Assembly: GCF_004341035.1 (NCBI RefSeq)
Contig: NZ_SLXK01000002.1
Span: 168,488 to 232,487 of the forward strand
Length of the DNA: 64,000 bases
Reading direction: 5' to 3'
Source of the DNA: Scopulibacillus darangshiensis
GTDB lineage: Bacteria; Bacillota; Bacilli; Bacillales; Sporolactobacillaceae
Positions 16,780-26,796 of the stretch are shown here, one piece after another. A model generated the notes under the pieces. That model worked only from the letters and a program-made list of their open reading frames with translations, ran no database searches and had not been told where the DNA came from. The first letter of the stretch is position 1, and every line of letters begins with the position of its first letter. Both the position numbers and the translations under genes were made by a program.

Positions 16780-17247
16780 TTATTCAAATTGCTTTCCTAA
16801 GTTTGCCATCTCAATTGCTGTTACTCCAGCATCCCAGCCTTTATTCCCGGCTTTTGTTCCCGCACGCTCAACGGCTTGTTCGATTGTATTAGTCGTTAAC
16901 ACGCCGAATATGACAGGAATACCTGTTGTTATGCTGACATCCGTGACACCTTTCGCGGCGCTTGCGCAAACATAATCAAAATGGGGTGTTGCCCCGCGGA
17001 TCACCGCCCCTAATGTTATGATCGCATCATACTGCGCTGTATCTGCGCATTTTTTTGCGGCAAATGGGATTTCAAATGCCCCCGGTACCCAAACGATGTC
17101 AATATTGCTTTCCTCTGCGCCATGACGTCTTAAGGCATCCTTAGCACCTGCAAGCAGTTTTTCGGTAATAAAATCATTAAATCTGGCAACAACAATCGCT
17201 ACTTTCAAAGATTCGGCTGACAAATGTCCTTCAAATGTTTTTCCCAT
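16780..17247 (-). CDS. ribH: 6,7-dimethyl-8-ribityllumazine synthase
   Basis: 155 aa. Condenses 5-amino-6-ribitylamino-uracil with 3,4-dihydroxy-2-butanone 4-phosphate, the penultimate step of riboflavin synthesis; family members form 60-mer capsids. Visible signatures are [34 protein letters not shown] and GVLTTNT. The frame is open to 17289, but GGAGGT lies 6 nt before the ATG at 17247 and the protein then starts MGKTFEG like its homologues. Last gene of the rib operon, followed by a strong terminator. Confidence 0.96.
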   Translation of the reverse strand: MGKTFEGHLSAESLKVAIVVARFNDFITEKLLAGAKDALRRHGAEESNIDIVWVPGAFEIPFAAKKCADTAQYDAIITLGAVIRGATPHFDYVCASAAKGVTDVSITTGIPVIFGVLTTNTIEQAVERAGTKAGNKGWDAGVTAIEMANLGKQFE

Positions 17248-17266
17248 GGGAATACCTCCGATAATT

Positions 17267-18493
17267 TTAATATTGGAAAAGATGACCAAGTTTTTCGTGC
17301 TTCGTTTGTAAATACTTAATGTTATCTTTGTTCGCTTGCATCTCTATTGGAACCCGCTCGATGACCTCTAAACCATAACCCTCTAATCCTGCTATTTTCC
17401 GCGGGTTATTTGTCAGCAGACGGATTTTAGAAATGCCTAAATCTTTTAAGATCTGCGCTCCTATGCCGTAATCTCTTAAGTCTGGTGCAAAGCCTAACTT
17501 TTGGTTTGCTTCCACCGTGTCATATCCTTGTTCTTGAAGCTTGTAGGCACGGAGTTTATTCATAAGGCCTATTCCTCTGCCTTCTTGTCTCAGATAAACG
17601 AGAACCCCGCGGCCTTCTTTTTCAATCTGAGACAATGCTGCATGGAGCTGAGGGCCGCAATCACAGCGCTGCGATCCAAAAACATCGCCGGTCAAACACT
17701 CAGAGTGCATCCTGACTAATGTCGGCTCGCCTTCAATAATGTCACCCTTTATAATCGCTAGATGTTCTTTGTCGTCCAGAACATTAGAAAAGCAGGTAAC
17801 CTTAAATGTCCCGTAATCCGTGGGCAATTCGACAGAGACTTCCCGGGTAATTAATTTGTCTTCTCTTCTTCGATATTGAATAAGGTCCTTTATGGTTATC
17901 ATTTTTAAGTTAAACTTTTTTGCGATTTGTATTAAATCCGGCACACGGGCCATATTGCCATCTTCCTTGATGATTTCACAAATGACACCCGCATGTACAT
18001 TAGTGCCTGATAGTCTTGCTAAATCAACCGCAGCCTCTGTATGGCCAGCCCGGCGCAATACTCCGCCCGGCTTTGCAATTAACGGGAAAATATGTCCCGG
18101 CCGCATAAAATCTTTGGGCTTTGCCTCAGGCTGGATCATCGCCAGAACAGTATTGGAGCGCTCACCAGCTGATATGCCGGTGGTTGTTGAATAATGATCA
18201 ACGCTTACCGTAAAGGCCGTGCCATTTGAGTCTGTATTATGATCAACCATAGGATCAAAACCAAGTTTTTCCGCCAGGCTTTCATCTATTGGTGCACAAA
18301 CCAAACCGCGGCCTTCGGTGATCATAAAATTTATGATTTCTGGTGTCGCTTTCTCAGCCAAAGCGATAAAATCACCCTCATTTTCCCTGTCTTCATCATC
18401 ACATACAATGACAACGCGGCCTTCCTTTAAGTCCATAATGGCATCCTCAATTGGATCGAAAATGGTATCTTGATGTCTCTTATTATGAATCAT
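17267..18493 (-). CDS. ribBA: bifunctional DHBP synthase / GTP cyclohydrolase II
   Basis: About 408 aa. The N-terminal half ([33 protein letters not shown]) makes 3,4-dihydroxy-2-butanone 4-phosphate from ribulose 5-phosphate. The C-terminal half opens GTP and has the zinc ligands in [16 protein letters not shown] and the RQEGRGIGL motif. Start set at 18493 (GAGGAG 11 nt upstream, protein starts MIHNKRHQ); the longer frame adds residues of no recognisable family character and overlaps ribE. It supplies both precursors for ribH and ribD. Confidence 0.95.
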   Translation of the reverse strand: MIHNKRHQDTIFDPIEDAIMDLKEGRVVIVCDDEDRENEGDFIALAEKATPEIINFMITEGRGLVCAPIDESLAEKLGFDPMVDHNTDSNGTAFTVSVDHYSTTTGISAGERSNTVLAMIQPEAKPKDFMRPGHIFPLIAKPGGVLRRAGHTEAAVDLARLSGTNVHAGVICEIIKEDGNMARVPDLIQIAKKFNLKMITIKDLIQYRRREDKLITREVSVELPTDYGTFKVTCFSNVLDDKEHLAIIKGDIIEGEPTLVRMHSECLTGDVFGSQRCDCGPQLHAALSQIEKEGRGVLVYLRQEGRGIGLMNKLRAYKLQEQGYDTVEANQKLGFAPDLRDYGIGAQILKDLGISKIRLLTNNPRKIAGLEGYGLEVIERVPIEMQANKDNIKYLQTKHEKLGHLFQY

Positions 18494-18512
18494 TGATGGA
18501 TCCGCTCCTCTC

Positions 18513-19100
18513 TTAGTTGGTGACGAACTTTTCAAGGTATTTTCCAACCATGTCCGTTTCAATGTTTACGATATCTCCAGGTATTTTTTCTCCCAGAATA
18601 GTATGTGTTAACGTATGTGGAATTAAAGAAAGGGTAAAAGTATGTTCCCTTAGTCCAAAGATAGTTAAGCTTGTCCCGTCTACTGTAACTGATCCTTTAT
18701 AAATCATATAGCGGCTTAATTCTTCAGTCACTTCTATCTCGTAATAAACGGCGTTATCTTTTGGCTCCTTCTTAATAATCGTTCCGATGCCATCGACGTG
18801 TCCTGATACAAAATGGCCGCCAAAGCGTCCATCAGCGGCCATCGCCCGCTCCAAATTAACCTTGGCACCCGCCCCGCATTGTCGAAGTGATGTGGCTTTC
18901 ACCGTTTCCGGCATCAAGTCCACTGTAAAATGAGACGATGCCATTTCTTTAATTGTCAAACAAACACCGTTCACAGCGATGCTGTCACCAAGCTTTGCGT
19001 CCTCAAGAATATAGGGGGCATTTATTGTCATCACAATGGCATCACCTGATGATTCTATTGATGTGACGGTCCCGACTTCTTCAATGATTCCCGTGAACAT
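18513..19100 (-). CDS. ribE: riboflavin synthase, alpha chain
   Basis: 195 aa from the ATG at 19100 (AAGGAG 8 nt upstream; [10 protein letters not shown] is the classic N-terminus). Two lumazine-binding repeats, each ending in a [11 protein letters not shown] or equivalent segment, dismutate two lumazines to riboflavin. It overlaps the end of ribD by 20 bp, so the two genes are translationally coupled. Confidence 0.95.
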   Translation of the reverse strand: MFTGIIEEVGTVTSIESSGDAIVMTINAPYILEDAKLGDSIAVNGVCLTIKEMASSHFTVDLMPETVKATSLRQCGAGAKVNLERAMAADGRFGGHFVSGHVDGIGTIIKKEPKDNAVYYEIEVTEELSRYMIYKGSVTVDGTSLTIFGLREHTFTLSLIPHTLTHTILGEKIPGDIVNIETDMVGKYLEKFVTN

Positions 19101-20193
19101 CTTCATCACTCCTTGCATGGGCTATTATTTTAATATCTTTTCCTATTTCAGCTACTTTATCGATGTCAAGAGCGAGGGCATCCGCAAGGCTGTTCATGCC
19201 AAGCCCGCCGAAGGCGCTTAACGCCTTTTCTCCTCCTATTATTAAAGGGGCGATGTAAGCGACGATTTGTTGAATGTTCTTTGACCTGAGAAAACTGTCC
19301 TGTATTGTTGGTCCGCCTTCGACAAGCAAGGTGACGATGCCATACTCGCCAAGTAACTTAAGAACATCGGAAATGTCAATACGATGACTGTCTAAATAGA
19401 GCACCTTGACACCTAGCGCATCAAATCTCTTCGCTTTTTCTGAGCCTCTTTGTTCCCCGGTTGTGACAATCCATGTCTCTGCTGCTTTATCATTGATAAG
19501 CTTCGCTTCATTTGGGGTTCTTAAATGGTGGTCTAAAACCACCCTGATAGGATGTTTCCCTGGTGTCTCAAGCCGTGTTGTCAGTGCTGGATCATCGGCA
19601 ACAACGGTTCCCGCACCAATGAGAATCGCATCATGTGAATGCCTGAGACGGTGGCTGTCGTGCCGTGACGCTTCACTTGTGATCCACTTGCTCTCACCCG
19701 TGTTTGTGGCCATTTTACCGTCTAGGCTGACAGCCATTTTCATGGTGACAAAAGGTGTTTTCGTTTTTATGAAATGGAAAAAGGCTCGATTATAATGGTC
19801 AGATTCCTCCTGAAGCACCCCGACTTTAACTTCAAGTCCAGCATCTTCCAATTTTTTGATTCCTTGTCCTGAAACAAAAGGATTTGGATCTGTTGTCGCA
19901 ATAACTACGCGGGCAAGCTTTTTTTGAATAATAAGTTCAGCACAAGGCGGTGTTTTGCCATAGTGGCTGCACGGTTCTAATGTCACATAGATCGTCGCAC
20001 CTTCCGCCTCAGATCCCGCCATATTTAATGCATGAACTTCGGCGTGCGCATCACCGGCTTTAAGATGGGCGCCCATTCCAACGATCCGGCCATTTTTCAC
20101 AACAACCGCGCCTACAGCGGGGTTCGGACTTGTTTGTCCCAGGGTCCCCTTGACCAAATCTAATGCTAGTGACATGTATTTTTTATCAGACAA
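19081..20193 (-). CDS. ribD: riboflavin deaminase/reductase, TTG start likely
   Basis: About 370 aa. The N-terminal deaminase has the zinc motifs HAEVHAL and PCSHYGKTPPCAEL; the C-terminal reductase carries KMAVSLDGKMAT and LLVEGGPTIQ. Together they perform the second and third steps after GTP ring opening. An ATG at 20211 is in frame, but the ribosome binding site GGAGGT starts one base after that codon and would be translated. The TTG at 20193, 11 nt after GGAGG, gives MSDKKYMSLALDLV, matching homologues, and is preferred. First gene of the operon. Confidence 0.94.
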   Translation of the reverse strand: MSDKKYMSLALDLVKGTLGQTSPNPAVGAVVVKNGRIVGMGAHLKAGDAHAEVHALNMAGSEAEGATIYVTLEPCSHYGKTPPCAELIIQKKLARVVIATTDPNPFVSGQGIKKLEDAGLEVKVGVLQEESDHYNRAFFHFIKTKTPFVTMKMAVSLDGKMATNTGESKWITSEASRHDSHRLRHSHDAILIGAGTVVADDPALTTRLETPGKHPIRVVLDHHLRTPNEAKLINDKAAETWIVTTGEQRGSEKAKRFDALGVKVLYLDSHRIDISDVLKLLGEYGIVTLLVEGGPTIQDSFLRSKNIQQIVAYIAPLIIGGEKALSAFGGLGMNSLADALALDIDKVAEIGKDIKIIAHARSDEDVHGNH

Positions 20194-20226
20194 CTTAATG
20201 GCCACCTCCATTTATAAAAATTGGGC

Positions 20227-20335
20227 ATAAAGAAAACTTGGCTTATCGCCAAGTATTTATGGCGAAAGCTTTAGTTGCACTTATACTTTATTCCGCTTTT
20301 TCGCATTAGCGAACTTAAACATTCTTAAAGTATAA
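20227..20335 (+). repeat. dispersed repeat B, copy 1
   Basis: Begins AAAGAAAACTTGGCTTATC, contains the small hairpin CTTGGC/GCCAAG, then GGCGAAAGCTTTAGTTGCAC, and ends near ATTCTTAAAGT. It sits in the rib leader, between the riboswitch terminator and ribD. Further copies are at 37434 and 52076 and a fragment at 33726. Confidence 0.75.
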
Positions 20336-20368
20336 AAAACCCCCGAAGACTTGCGCTTCGGGGGTTTT
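20336..20368 (-). terminator. FMN riboswitch expression-platform terminator
   Basis: Perfect 13-bp stem (AAAACCCCCGAAG) with a 7-nt loop, followed on the minus strand by a T-run. It lies about 160 nt downstream of the FMN aptamer and ahead of ribD, so flavin binding most likely controls termination here. Confidence 0.9.
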
Positions 20369-20529
20369 AAAAATAACCATAAGAAATAAACCAAGTTTGC
20401 GAAAACTCTTTTCAAACAGAAGACAGACTTTTCGAAAAAGGATTGATCAATAGAGACCGTATTTGGAACATGCGGCATGATCTGTATTTTATCTGTTTTC
20501 CTGGTTTATGAACATAATGTTCCGGTTTG

Positions 20530-20672
20530 TTTGCCTTCTCCCATCCAGACTTTAACTGTCGGCTCCGGAATTTAACCGGATCCACCGCTCACAATATTGT
20601 TCACGGGTCACGGACTTATAGCTGATCGCTAATCACCGCCGATTGGGAATTTCACCCGACCCCGAAGGCATA
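20530..20672 (-). ncRNA. FMN riboswitch (RFN element)
   Basis: The minus strand carries the conserved RFN core: CTTCGGGGTCGGGTGAAAT, then CGGCGGTGAT, AGTCCGTGA, GGTGGATCCGGT, CCGGAGCCGACAGTTAAAGT and GGATGGGAGAAGG. Flavin mononucleotide binding represses the riboflavin genes that follow. All invariant segments are present. Confidence 0.97.
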
Positions 20673-20692
20673 ATAACTATTCAACTGTTTTT

Positions 20693-20722
20693 AGTATACA
20701 CAAAAACACTCTAGATTGTCTA
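20693..20722 (-). promoter_or_regulatory. promoter of the rib operon
   Basis: Minus-strand TAGACA (20717-20722) and TATACT (20693-20698), 18 bp apart, each 5 of 6 to consensus. It sits between the lysA stop and the riboswitch. No terminator separates lysA from it, so read-through from lysA into the riboswitch is possible. Confidence 0.65.
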
Positions 20723-20725
20723 ACC

Positions 20726-22048
20726 TTAATACCCTGCCTTGGCAATCTCTTGCAGCATAATATCCTGCCGGACAAGGTCCTCGTAAGTTTCCCTTCTCAT
20801 CGTTAACTGGGCATCGCCTTCCTCGACAAAAACAACGGCGGGCTTTGGCAGGCGATTATAATGATTCGCCATGGAATAACCATAGGCACCAGTGCAGAAC
20901 ACAGCAAGAATATCGCCGCTCACTGACTTTGAAAGTTGGGCATCTTGAATCAGAATGTCACCGGATTCACAGCACTTCCCTGCTACTGTAACGGTTTCTT
21001 CTAATTCTTCATTCGCTCTGTTGGCGACCACAGCATCATATTTTGCCTGATAAAGTGACGGCCTGAGATTATCTGTCATTCCTCCATCAACGGCCAAATA
21101 CTTTTTCACATTAGGAATGTCTTTATAAGCACCGATGGAATACAGGGTTGTACCCGCTTCACCTACTATGGCTCTGCCCGGCTCCACCCATATCTCCGGA
21201 ATGGCACATCCTTTGGCTTCACTCTCATTGGTAATTGTATTAACAATAACATCGATATACCTTTTGAGAGGGATAGGTTGGTCATCTTTACTGTATTTTA
21301 TGCCAAAACCGCCACCGACATTAAGGACCCTTGGTTCGAAATCATATTTCTCCGACCAATTTTCAATGTATTGATAGATTCTTTTTATAGCTAACTCAAA
21401 CCCGTCTGTTTCAAAGATTTGAGAACCAATATGACAGTGCAAACCATTTAATTTCAAATAGTTTGATGCTGACGTTAATTGGATGGCTTCATCAATACTA
21501 TGATCTCCAAGGTTGAATCCAAATTTGGAATCCTCTTGGCCGGTCATAATATAATCATGAGTATGGGCTTCAATACCCGGGGTTAACCGCAATAAAATAT
21601 CGATGGTACGTCCCCGCTCCATGCAAAGCTTCTCCAAAAGCTGAATTTCGTAAAAGTTATCTACAATAATCATCCCAATTTGTTCATCAAGGGCAAAGAT
21701 TAACTCTTCTTCTGTTTTATTGTTGCCATGGAAGTGGATACGCTCTGCCGGAAAACCCGCTTTGACAGCAGTAAATAATTCTCCCCCAGATACCACATCC
21801 AAGGACAGGTCCAATTGATGAATGAGCTGGACCATTGCAACGGATGAAAAGGCTTTGCTGGCATATGCCACCTGCCATTTGATGTGAGGGTATGTTTCAA
21901 AAGCCTTTTTGAAGGCTTCTGCCTTTTCGCGTATTAAGGCTGTGTCATATACAAATAAAGGTGTTCCGTATTTTTTTGCTAAATCTACTGTATCGACCCC
22001 TCCGATCGTGAGGTGCCCCTTTTGATTAATACATTGTGTGCCTCGCAT
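20726..22048 (-). CDS. lysA: diaminopimelate decarboxylase
   Basis: 440 aa PLP enzyme of alanine-racemase fold type III; last step of lysine synthesis. The PLP lysine lies in VAYASKAFSS; HFHGNNK, LHCHIGSQIF, GGGFGIKY and EPGRAIVGEAG follow in order, with CESGDIL near the C-terminus. AAAGGAG is 13 nt before the ATG, longer than usual; a short hairpin (AGTGC/GCACT) spans this spacing. Downstream of spoVAF, as in B. subtilis, but with its own lysine riboswitch leader. Confidence 0.96.
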   Translation of the reverse strand: MRGTQCINQKGHLTIGGVDTVDLAKKYGTPLFVYDTALIREKAEAFKKAFETYPHIKWQVAYASKAFSSVAMVQLIHQLDLSLDVVSGGELFTAVKAGFPAERIHFHGNNKTEEELIFALDEQIGMIIVDNFYEIQLLEKLCMERGRTIDILLRLTPGIEAHTHDYIMTGQEDSKFGFNLGDHSIDEAIQLTSASNYLKLNGLHCHIGSQIFETDGFELAIKRIYQYIENWSEKYDFEPRVLNVGGGFGIKYSKDDQPIPLKRYIDVIVNTITNESEAKGCAIPEIWVEPGRAIVGEAGTTLYSIGAYKDIPNVKKYLAVDGGMTDNLRPSLYQAKYDAVVANRANEELEETVTVAGKCCESGDILIQDAQLSKSVSGDILAVFCTGAYGYSMANHYNRLPKPAVVFVEEGDAQLTMRRETYEDLVRQDIMLQEIAKAGY

Positions 22049-22204
22049 AAGTGCTTCTTCGCTCCTTTATTAGCAGGCACTACTCCAACTTCACCCAAAG
22101 CTACCAGAGAACACGGATATAATCAGAAAAAGCCTATGCAACGAAGGTCATAAGCTTATTTCCGCCGTACCTCATTGGTCGGAATAGTACTCCACTACCT
22201 TATA

Positions 22205-22378
22205 TTTAGTAGTGACAGTTTAATGCTTATTCAACATTAACCCAGCAAATGATTTATTGGGTAAATCGTCCGCTTCGGCAAATTGACCTTTCCGGAAACT
22301 TCATAGCCCCCAACTGCTCAGATCCCGTACTTATTCGTTTTGCGCCCCTGACTCCTCAAATGATGAGGTCAATATTAA
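22205..22378 (-). ncRNA. lysine riboswitch (L-box)
   Basis: On the minus strand: AGGGGCGCAAAACGAATAAGTA, then GGAAAGG, TTTGCCGAAGC, ATTTGCTGGG, TTGAATAA and CTGTCA appear in the order and spacing of the lysC L-box of B. subtilis. Lysine binding should reduce lysA expression. After the aptamer, CACTAC (3' strand) can pair with GTAGTG about 10 nt downstream, a possible antiterminator or switch helix. I did not find a clean T-run terminator, so control might be at translation. Confidence 0.9.
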
Positions 22379-22443
22379 ATTTAAAAAAGATTTTAACACA
22401 CTTTTCACACTCTTACAAGGGAGATTTGCGGAATTGACAACTG

Positions 22444-23958
22444 TTATTTTCTATTGGGCGTCGGCTGTTTGGTTTTATTCAGCGGCTTAACAATACTTGG
22501 CCGAATACGGGAAAGCGGCATCGCGGTCCGTACCAAAATATTAAATAGAGCCATCGGATTAAAGGGAATAAATGGCCACAAATAGGGCGTATTCAGATTT
22601 TTTACACGGGCCAAGTAAATAACAAGCAATGTAGTAAAGATGACAAATCCCGGAACATGAAAGAACCCTACGACCAGAATCAAAAGGATGCGGGTAATTT
22701 TATTGGCTACGCTGAGTTCATAGCTTGGTGTGGCAAATGCACCAATGGCGGAGACCGCCACATATAAAATAACCTCTGACACGAATATGCCGACCTGAAC
22801 TGCAATTTGACCTACTAGAACTGCCGCTATTAAGCCCAAGGCGGTTGATAATGATGTTGGGGTATGGATAGCAGCCATCCTGAGTGTTTCAACCCCTATT
22901 TCGGCTATAAGAATCTGCACGATTAAAGGGATGTGGTAATCATGTTTGTTCGGGCCGATAAAATCCAGCCCTGGAGGCAAGAGCGATTGGTTCTCCACAA
23001 GCAATAGCCATAATGGTACAAGAAAAATTGATGCCAACATAGCGATAAACCGAACCCATCTAAGAAAAGCACCGACAGACGGTGTTTGCCGATATTCCTC
23101 AGCGTGCTGGACATGATGAAACAAAGTTGTTGGAAAGATAATGATACTTGGTGATGTATCTGTAATCAATAAAATATGTCCTTCAAGAATGTGTGCCGCA
23201 GCGACGTCCGGACGGCCAGTATATCTGACGAGCGGGTATGGATTAATGCCTTGTTTGACAAGGTATTCCTCAATTGTTTTATCCGCCATCGGAATGCCGT
23301 CTACTTCAATCTTTTTAAGTTCGGATTTAAGGGTTTTTAACAACCCCGGATTGGCAACGTCTTTCAGGTAACACAGACAAACATCTGTTTTGGAACGTTC
23401 CCCGATTTGCATGATATCATTTCGGTACCGCTCATCTCTGACCCTTCTCCGCATAAGACCGGCGTTTTCAATAATATTTTCGGTAAATCCATCCTTTGAC
23501 CCCCGAATGACTTTCTCAACATCCGGTTCTTCAGGCGACCTTCCAGGATAATGCCGGACATCGATGACTAAGCCGACCTGCTCTCCGTCGATTAAAATAA
23601 CGATTAATCCTGAAAGCATGTTGTCGACTGATTCATCCAGGGTTTTTATTTCTTTTACCTGTTCATGCGCAAGATGATTTTTAATAATATCCTTGGCCTT
23701 AAGATTTGGACGATGGCTGTCGACGATGCGAAGCAACTCTCTGATTAATTCTACAATAAGTGAGGAATCAACCAATGAATTACAATAGTAGATCCCGATC
23801 TCATCACTGAAAATTTCCATGTTGCGAACACCGACATCGAAGTTTCCTGCCCCGACGTCCAACCGTTCCTTCATGTAATTTTCATTATCTTTAAGCTTCT
23901 TGTTAATTGGTTCCTTATTTTCTTCCCGCTTCTCTTTGATTGTCCTCACTCCTTTCAA
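22444..23958 (-). CDS. spoVAF: stage V sporulation protein AF, start unclear
   Basis: GerA-family spore inner-membrane protein. The N-terminal soluble part includes [21 protein letters not shown] and [21 protein letters not shown]; four or five hydrophobic segments follow from about residue 310, and the C-terminus is rich in Pro and Lys. It takes part in Ca-dipicolinate handling during sporulation and germination. The frame opens at TTG (23958), but the strong AAAGGAGTGAGG site lies inside its first codons. The only in-frame codon at the right distance is ATC at 23940; the first ATG (23874) would remove residues conserved upstream of FDVGVR. Confidence 0.9.
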   Translation of the reverse strand: MKGVRTIKEKREENKEPINKKLKDNENYMKERLDVGAGNFDVGVRNMEIFSDEIGIYYCNSLVDSSLIVELIRELLRIVDSHRPNLKAKDIIKNHLAHEQVKEIKTLDESVDNMLSGLIVILIDGEQVGLVIDVRHYPGRSPEEPDVEKVIRGSKDGFTENIIENAGLMRRRVRDERYRNDIMQIGERSKTDVCLCYLKDVANPGLLKTLKSELKKIEVDGIPMADKTIEEYLVKQGINPYPLVRYTGRPDVAAAHILEGHILLITDTSPSIIIFPTTLFHHVQHAEEYRQTPSVGAFLRWVRFIAMLASIFLVPLWLLLVENQSLLPPGLDFIGPNKHDYHIPLIVQILIAEIGVETLRMAAIHTPTSLSTALGLIAAVLVGQIAVQVGIFVSEVILYVAVSAIGAFATPSYELSVANKITRILLILVVGFFHVPGFVIFTTLLVIYLARVKNLNTPYLWPFIPFNPMALFNILVRTAMPLSRIRPSIVKPLNKTKQPTPNRK

Positions 23959-24496
23959 GGATTAATTCTACAGCCTTTCTCGTAATCGGCGACCCTTTCT
24001 CGACTGTATCAAGCCCCCTCATCTTTCCGAGATCACCGACACCCACAACAATTGGTAATTTCAACTGGTCCAGGATATAGACGGTATCTCCGGCAACGCG
24101 TCCCGTTTCTAAATCAGGCAGACCTTCCTTGTCAACGCCATATTCGGTTAATTCTCCAAACTGATCAATGCTGACATCTACACGAGTCCATTCATGGTAG
24201 CTGCTGTTTGAGGCAACAGCGATAGCACCTAGGACCCGAATATCCTTATGACCTGCAACAACGGTAAGAGCATGCTCACCAGGTCCCACCCCGCTATAAC
24301 CGCAATCATCAAACATGACGAGTACAGGATCAGAGGGTGTTTGCAAGACCATCTTTACTAATTCCTCACCGCTTAAGGACGTCGGGTTTCCTGATGATTG
24401 TGAGATACAGCGGCAGTTAAGCGCCTTAGCCGTATGTTCCACGGCAACTCTTGCATACTTATCACCGTCGGTTATTAAAATGACACGCCGCATCAC
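23915..24496 (-). CDS. spoVAEA: stage V sporulation protein AEA
   Basis: About 193 aa soluble protein ([66 protein letters not shown]). In Bacillus it is part of the spoVA operon for dipicolinic acid uptake into the forespore. The ATG at 24505 overlaps the previous stop as ATGA but abuts its AAAGGA site. GTG at 24496 has that site at 8 nt and is preferred. Its 3' end overlaps the start region of spoVAF. Confidence 0.93.
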   Translation of the reverse strand: MMRRVILITDGDKYARVAVEHTAKALNCRCISQSSGNPTSLSGEELVKMVLQTPSDPVLVMFDDCGYSGVGPGEHALTVVAGHKDIRVLGAIAVASNSSYHEWTRVDVSIDQFGELTEYGVDKEGLPDLETGRVAGDTVYILDQLKLPIVVGVGDLGKMRGLDTVEKGSPITRKAVELILERSEDNQREAGRK

Positions 24497-24501
24497 TTTT
24501 C

Positions 24502-24852
24502 TCATCCTTTCGGTTTAAAAATGAGGGCAACGATAAATCCAAATAATATAGCAGAGGTTATCCCGGCTGATGTTAGTTTAAATGTGCCCATTGCGATGCC
24601 AATATATCCATGGGCTTTGCCTTCAGCCATGGCGCCGTGCAATAATGAATGGCCAAAGCTTGTAATAGGAACCGTAGCGCCGGCACCGGCAAATTCAATA
24701 AGCTTGTCATATAGCCCAAAAGCGTCTAAGACAGCACCTGCTACAACAAATGACACAATCACATGGGCAGGGGACAGCTTAAAGAGATCTAATAACAATT
24801 GTCCGACGACACAAATAAGCCCGCCTACAACAAAGGCATATAGAAATATCAT
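24502..24852 (-). CDS. spoVAEB: stage V sporulation protein AEB
   Basis: 116 aa membrane protein of the SpoVAC/AEB family, with about four hydrophobic segments and the shared [15 protein letters not shown] signature. Forms part of the spore dipicolinate channel. The frame extends to 24882, but the ATG at 24852 directly follows the spoVAD stop (TAAGATG) and has GGGGGG as ribosome binding site. Confidence 0.94.
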   Translation of the reverse strand: MIFLYAFVVGGLICVVGQLLLDLFKLSPAHVIVSFVVAGAVLDAFGLYDKLIEFAGAGATVPITSFGHSLLHGAMAEGKAHGYIGIAMGTFKLTSAGITSAILFGFIVALIFKPKG

Positions 24853-24853
24853 C

Positions 24854-25864
24854 TTATTGCCCCCCTGCCGATTCCAAGACAACGGCGTGCGCTACACATG
24901 GAATGGTTTCTTTTTGCTGAATAATGGTCGGATTCAATAATGCGCCTGTCGCCGCCACAAGGACCCGGTTAATTACCCCTGAAGCAAGCTGGCTTGCAAT
25001 ATAACCAAAGGTTACAGCTGCCGAACAAGCACAACCGCTTCCCCCCGCGAATACTGGCTGATCTGGTGAATAGATCATTAACCCGCAATCATGGTGAACA
25101 TTATCAATATTAAAACCTTTTTCCCAAAGAAGCTGTTTAACAATCGGGCTGCCGACACTTGACAGATCACCTGTTACGATCATGTCATAATCGGTCGGCG
25201 TTCTCCCTGTTTCCTGGAAGTGAGCTGCTATAGTATCAGCAGCAGCTGGCGCCATAGCCGAACCCATATCATTCGCATCGCCAATGCCCCAATCGACAAC
25301 CTTGCCAATCGTAGCTTCTTTCACCATGACAGGTGAGGGGTCTTTGCTGACCAGTGCAGCACCCGCTCCCGTTACTGTATAAGTCGCTGTTTTCGGCTTA
25401 GGCCCGCCGTACTCTGTCGGATAACGGAATTGTCTTTCAGCCGTTGCATTATGGCTGCTCACCGCACAAAGTGCATAATTCGCAAACCCGCTGTCAACAA
25501 GCTCGGCACCAACCGCCAATGTTTCCATTGAAGTCGAACAAGCCCCAAACATGCCAAGAAAAGGGATCTGGTTTTCTTTTGCAATAAAATTGGATGTTAC
25601 CGTTTGATTTAATAAATCCCCTGCTAAAAAAACATCGATATCACTTTCCTGCTTATTCGCTTTTTGCAAACAAAAAGAAATGGCTTCTCTCATTATGGTT
25701 CGTTCTGCCAGCTCCCAATTATCCTCACCGCAATGCAGATCGTCATAGGTTTTATCAAAGCTTGAACCAAGGGGCCCTTTTGCTTCTAAAGGTCCGGCAG
25801 CCGTTCCGGTTGATGTCAAGTACAGCTTATTTTGATATCGCCATGTTTGTTTCCCAATTTTCAC
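24854..25864 (-). CDS. spoVAD: stage V sporulation protein AD
   Basis: 336 aa with GTG start. Thiolase-like fold protein that binds dipicolinic acid at the spore membrane (family knowledge). Recognisable parts are [44 protein letters not shown] and the closing [10 protein letters not shown]. The surrounding spoVAC and spoVAEB genes confirm identity. Confidence 0.96.
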   Translation of the reverse strand: MKIGKQTWRYQNKLYLTSTGTAAGPLEAKGPLGSSFDKTYDDLHCGEDNWELAERTIMREAISFCLQKANKQESDIDVFLAGDLLNQTVTSNFIAKENQIPFLGMFGACSTSMETLAVGAELVDSGFANYALCAVSSHNATAERQFRYPTEYGGPKPKTATYTVTGAGAALVSKDPSPVMVKEATIGKVVDWGIGDANDMGSAMAPAAADTIAAHFQETGRTPTDYDMIVTGDLSSVGSPIVKQLLWEKGFNIDNVHHDCGLMIYSPDQPVFAGGSGCACSAAVTFGYIASQLASGVINRVLVAATGALLNPTIIQQKETIPCVAHAVVLESAGGQ

Positions 25865-25895
25865 TTTCCTTCCGACTCCTTCCTTTAGTTAATCT

Positions 25896-26354
25896 TTAAC
25901 CCAATAGGTTATTTAAAAACAAGCGGATCACTCCAAGAATTGCGGCTGAAACGACTCCAAACACAATAACAGCACCCGCCAGTTTAAATAGATTGGTTGC
26001 AATACCAAGTACAATACCTTCACTTTTGTGCTCAAGCGCAGCGCTTGTAATTGAATTTGCAAACCCTGTAACCGGAACAAGAGAACCGGCCCCCGCGAAT
26101 TGCCCGATTTTATCGTAAATGCCAAACCCAGTTAACAATGCAGCGATCAAAATCAGTGTTGCAGTCGTTGGATTTCCAGCTGTTTTCTCGGTAAAATCAA
26201 AAAAATGTATAAAGAATACTTGTAAACACTGGCCGATTAGACAAATGGCTCCTCCTACAAAAAAAGCTTTAATGCAATTAATGACATAATTTGGTTTAGG
26301 TTGATAACTTTTAGCGTTTTTTTTATAATCCTTTTGATTATTCAATTGACTCAT
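25896..26354 (-). CDS. spoVAC: stage V sporulation protein AC
   Basis: 152 aa membrane protein with four hydrophobic segments and GAGSLVPVTGFANSI, paralogous to SpoVAEB. SpoVAC of B. subtilis behaves as a mechanosensitive channel for dipicolinate release (family knowledge). The charged N-terminus (YKKNAKSYQPKPNY) precedes the first segment. Second half of the operon, 22 bp after spoVAB. Confidence 0.95.
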   Translation of the reverse strand: MSQLNNQKDYKKNAKSYQPKPNYVINCIKAFFVGGAICLIGQCLQVFFIHFFDFTEKTAGNPTTATLILIAALLTGFGIYDKIGQFAGAGSLVPVTGFANSITSAALEHKSEGIVLGIATNLFKLAGAVIVFGVVSAAILGVIRLFLNNLLG

Positions 26355-26376
26355 AATTCTTTCACCCCCCTAATTT

Positions 26377-26796
26377 TCATTTATCAACAAAAAACGACCA
26401 GTGAAAAAGGGATCCGAAGACTTTTCCCAAGACAATGGCCATTAATAAAACAAGAATTTGTTCATTGATTCCGATGCGTTTTGAGAGGATAGGCAAAACA
26501 TTAAGCACTTCGGTCAATGCAGCCGCAAGCATCCCGACAAAAATTCCTGATGCAAGACCAATGGGAATAAGCAGAAGCGCTGGCATTATTAAATGGGTAT
26601 TTCTTAAACCTCCCCAAGTTCCAATTACAGCGCCAAGAATGACACTCCATTCATACCCTCTAATAAAATGATGTGTTTTGGTTAATTGCGTTAACCGCGG
26701 GATAATGCCGAGTACAGTTAAAAAAGCAACAAAACCGCTTCCTACAGCAAGGCCGCCCGAAAATCCAATAATGATTAAAAGGATGTCTTTAATCAT
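26377..26796 (-). CDS. spoVAB: stage V sporulation protein AB
   Basis: 139 aa, four to five membrane segments (GFSGGLAVGSGFVAFLTVLG, IPRLTQLTKTHHFIRGYEW, GLASGIFVGMLAAALTEVLN). Required for dipicolinate import in Bacillus, exact role unknown. Overlaps the end of spoVAA by 8 bp. Confidence 0.95.
   Translation of the reverse strand: MIKDILLIIIGFSGGLAVGSGFVAFLTVLGIIPRLTQLTKTHHFIRGYEWSVILGAVIGTWGGLRNTHLIMPALLLIPIGLASGIFVGMLAAALTEVLNVLPILSKRIGINEQILVLLMAIVLGKVFGSLFHWSFFVDK

Noticed and set aside
20281-20478. 65-codon frame in the rib leader
   Set aside because: It spans repeat B and the riboswitch terminator stem, and has no plausible start site.
22141-22200. Possible T-box in the lysA leader (AATGAGGTACGGCGG resembles the T-box core)
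   Set aside because: The AGGGTGG-ACCGCG core is not matched, and the upstream sequence is a convincing lysine riboswitch.
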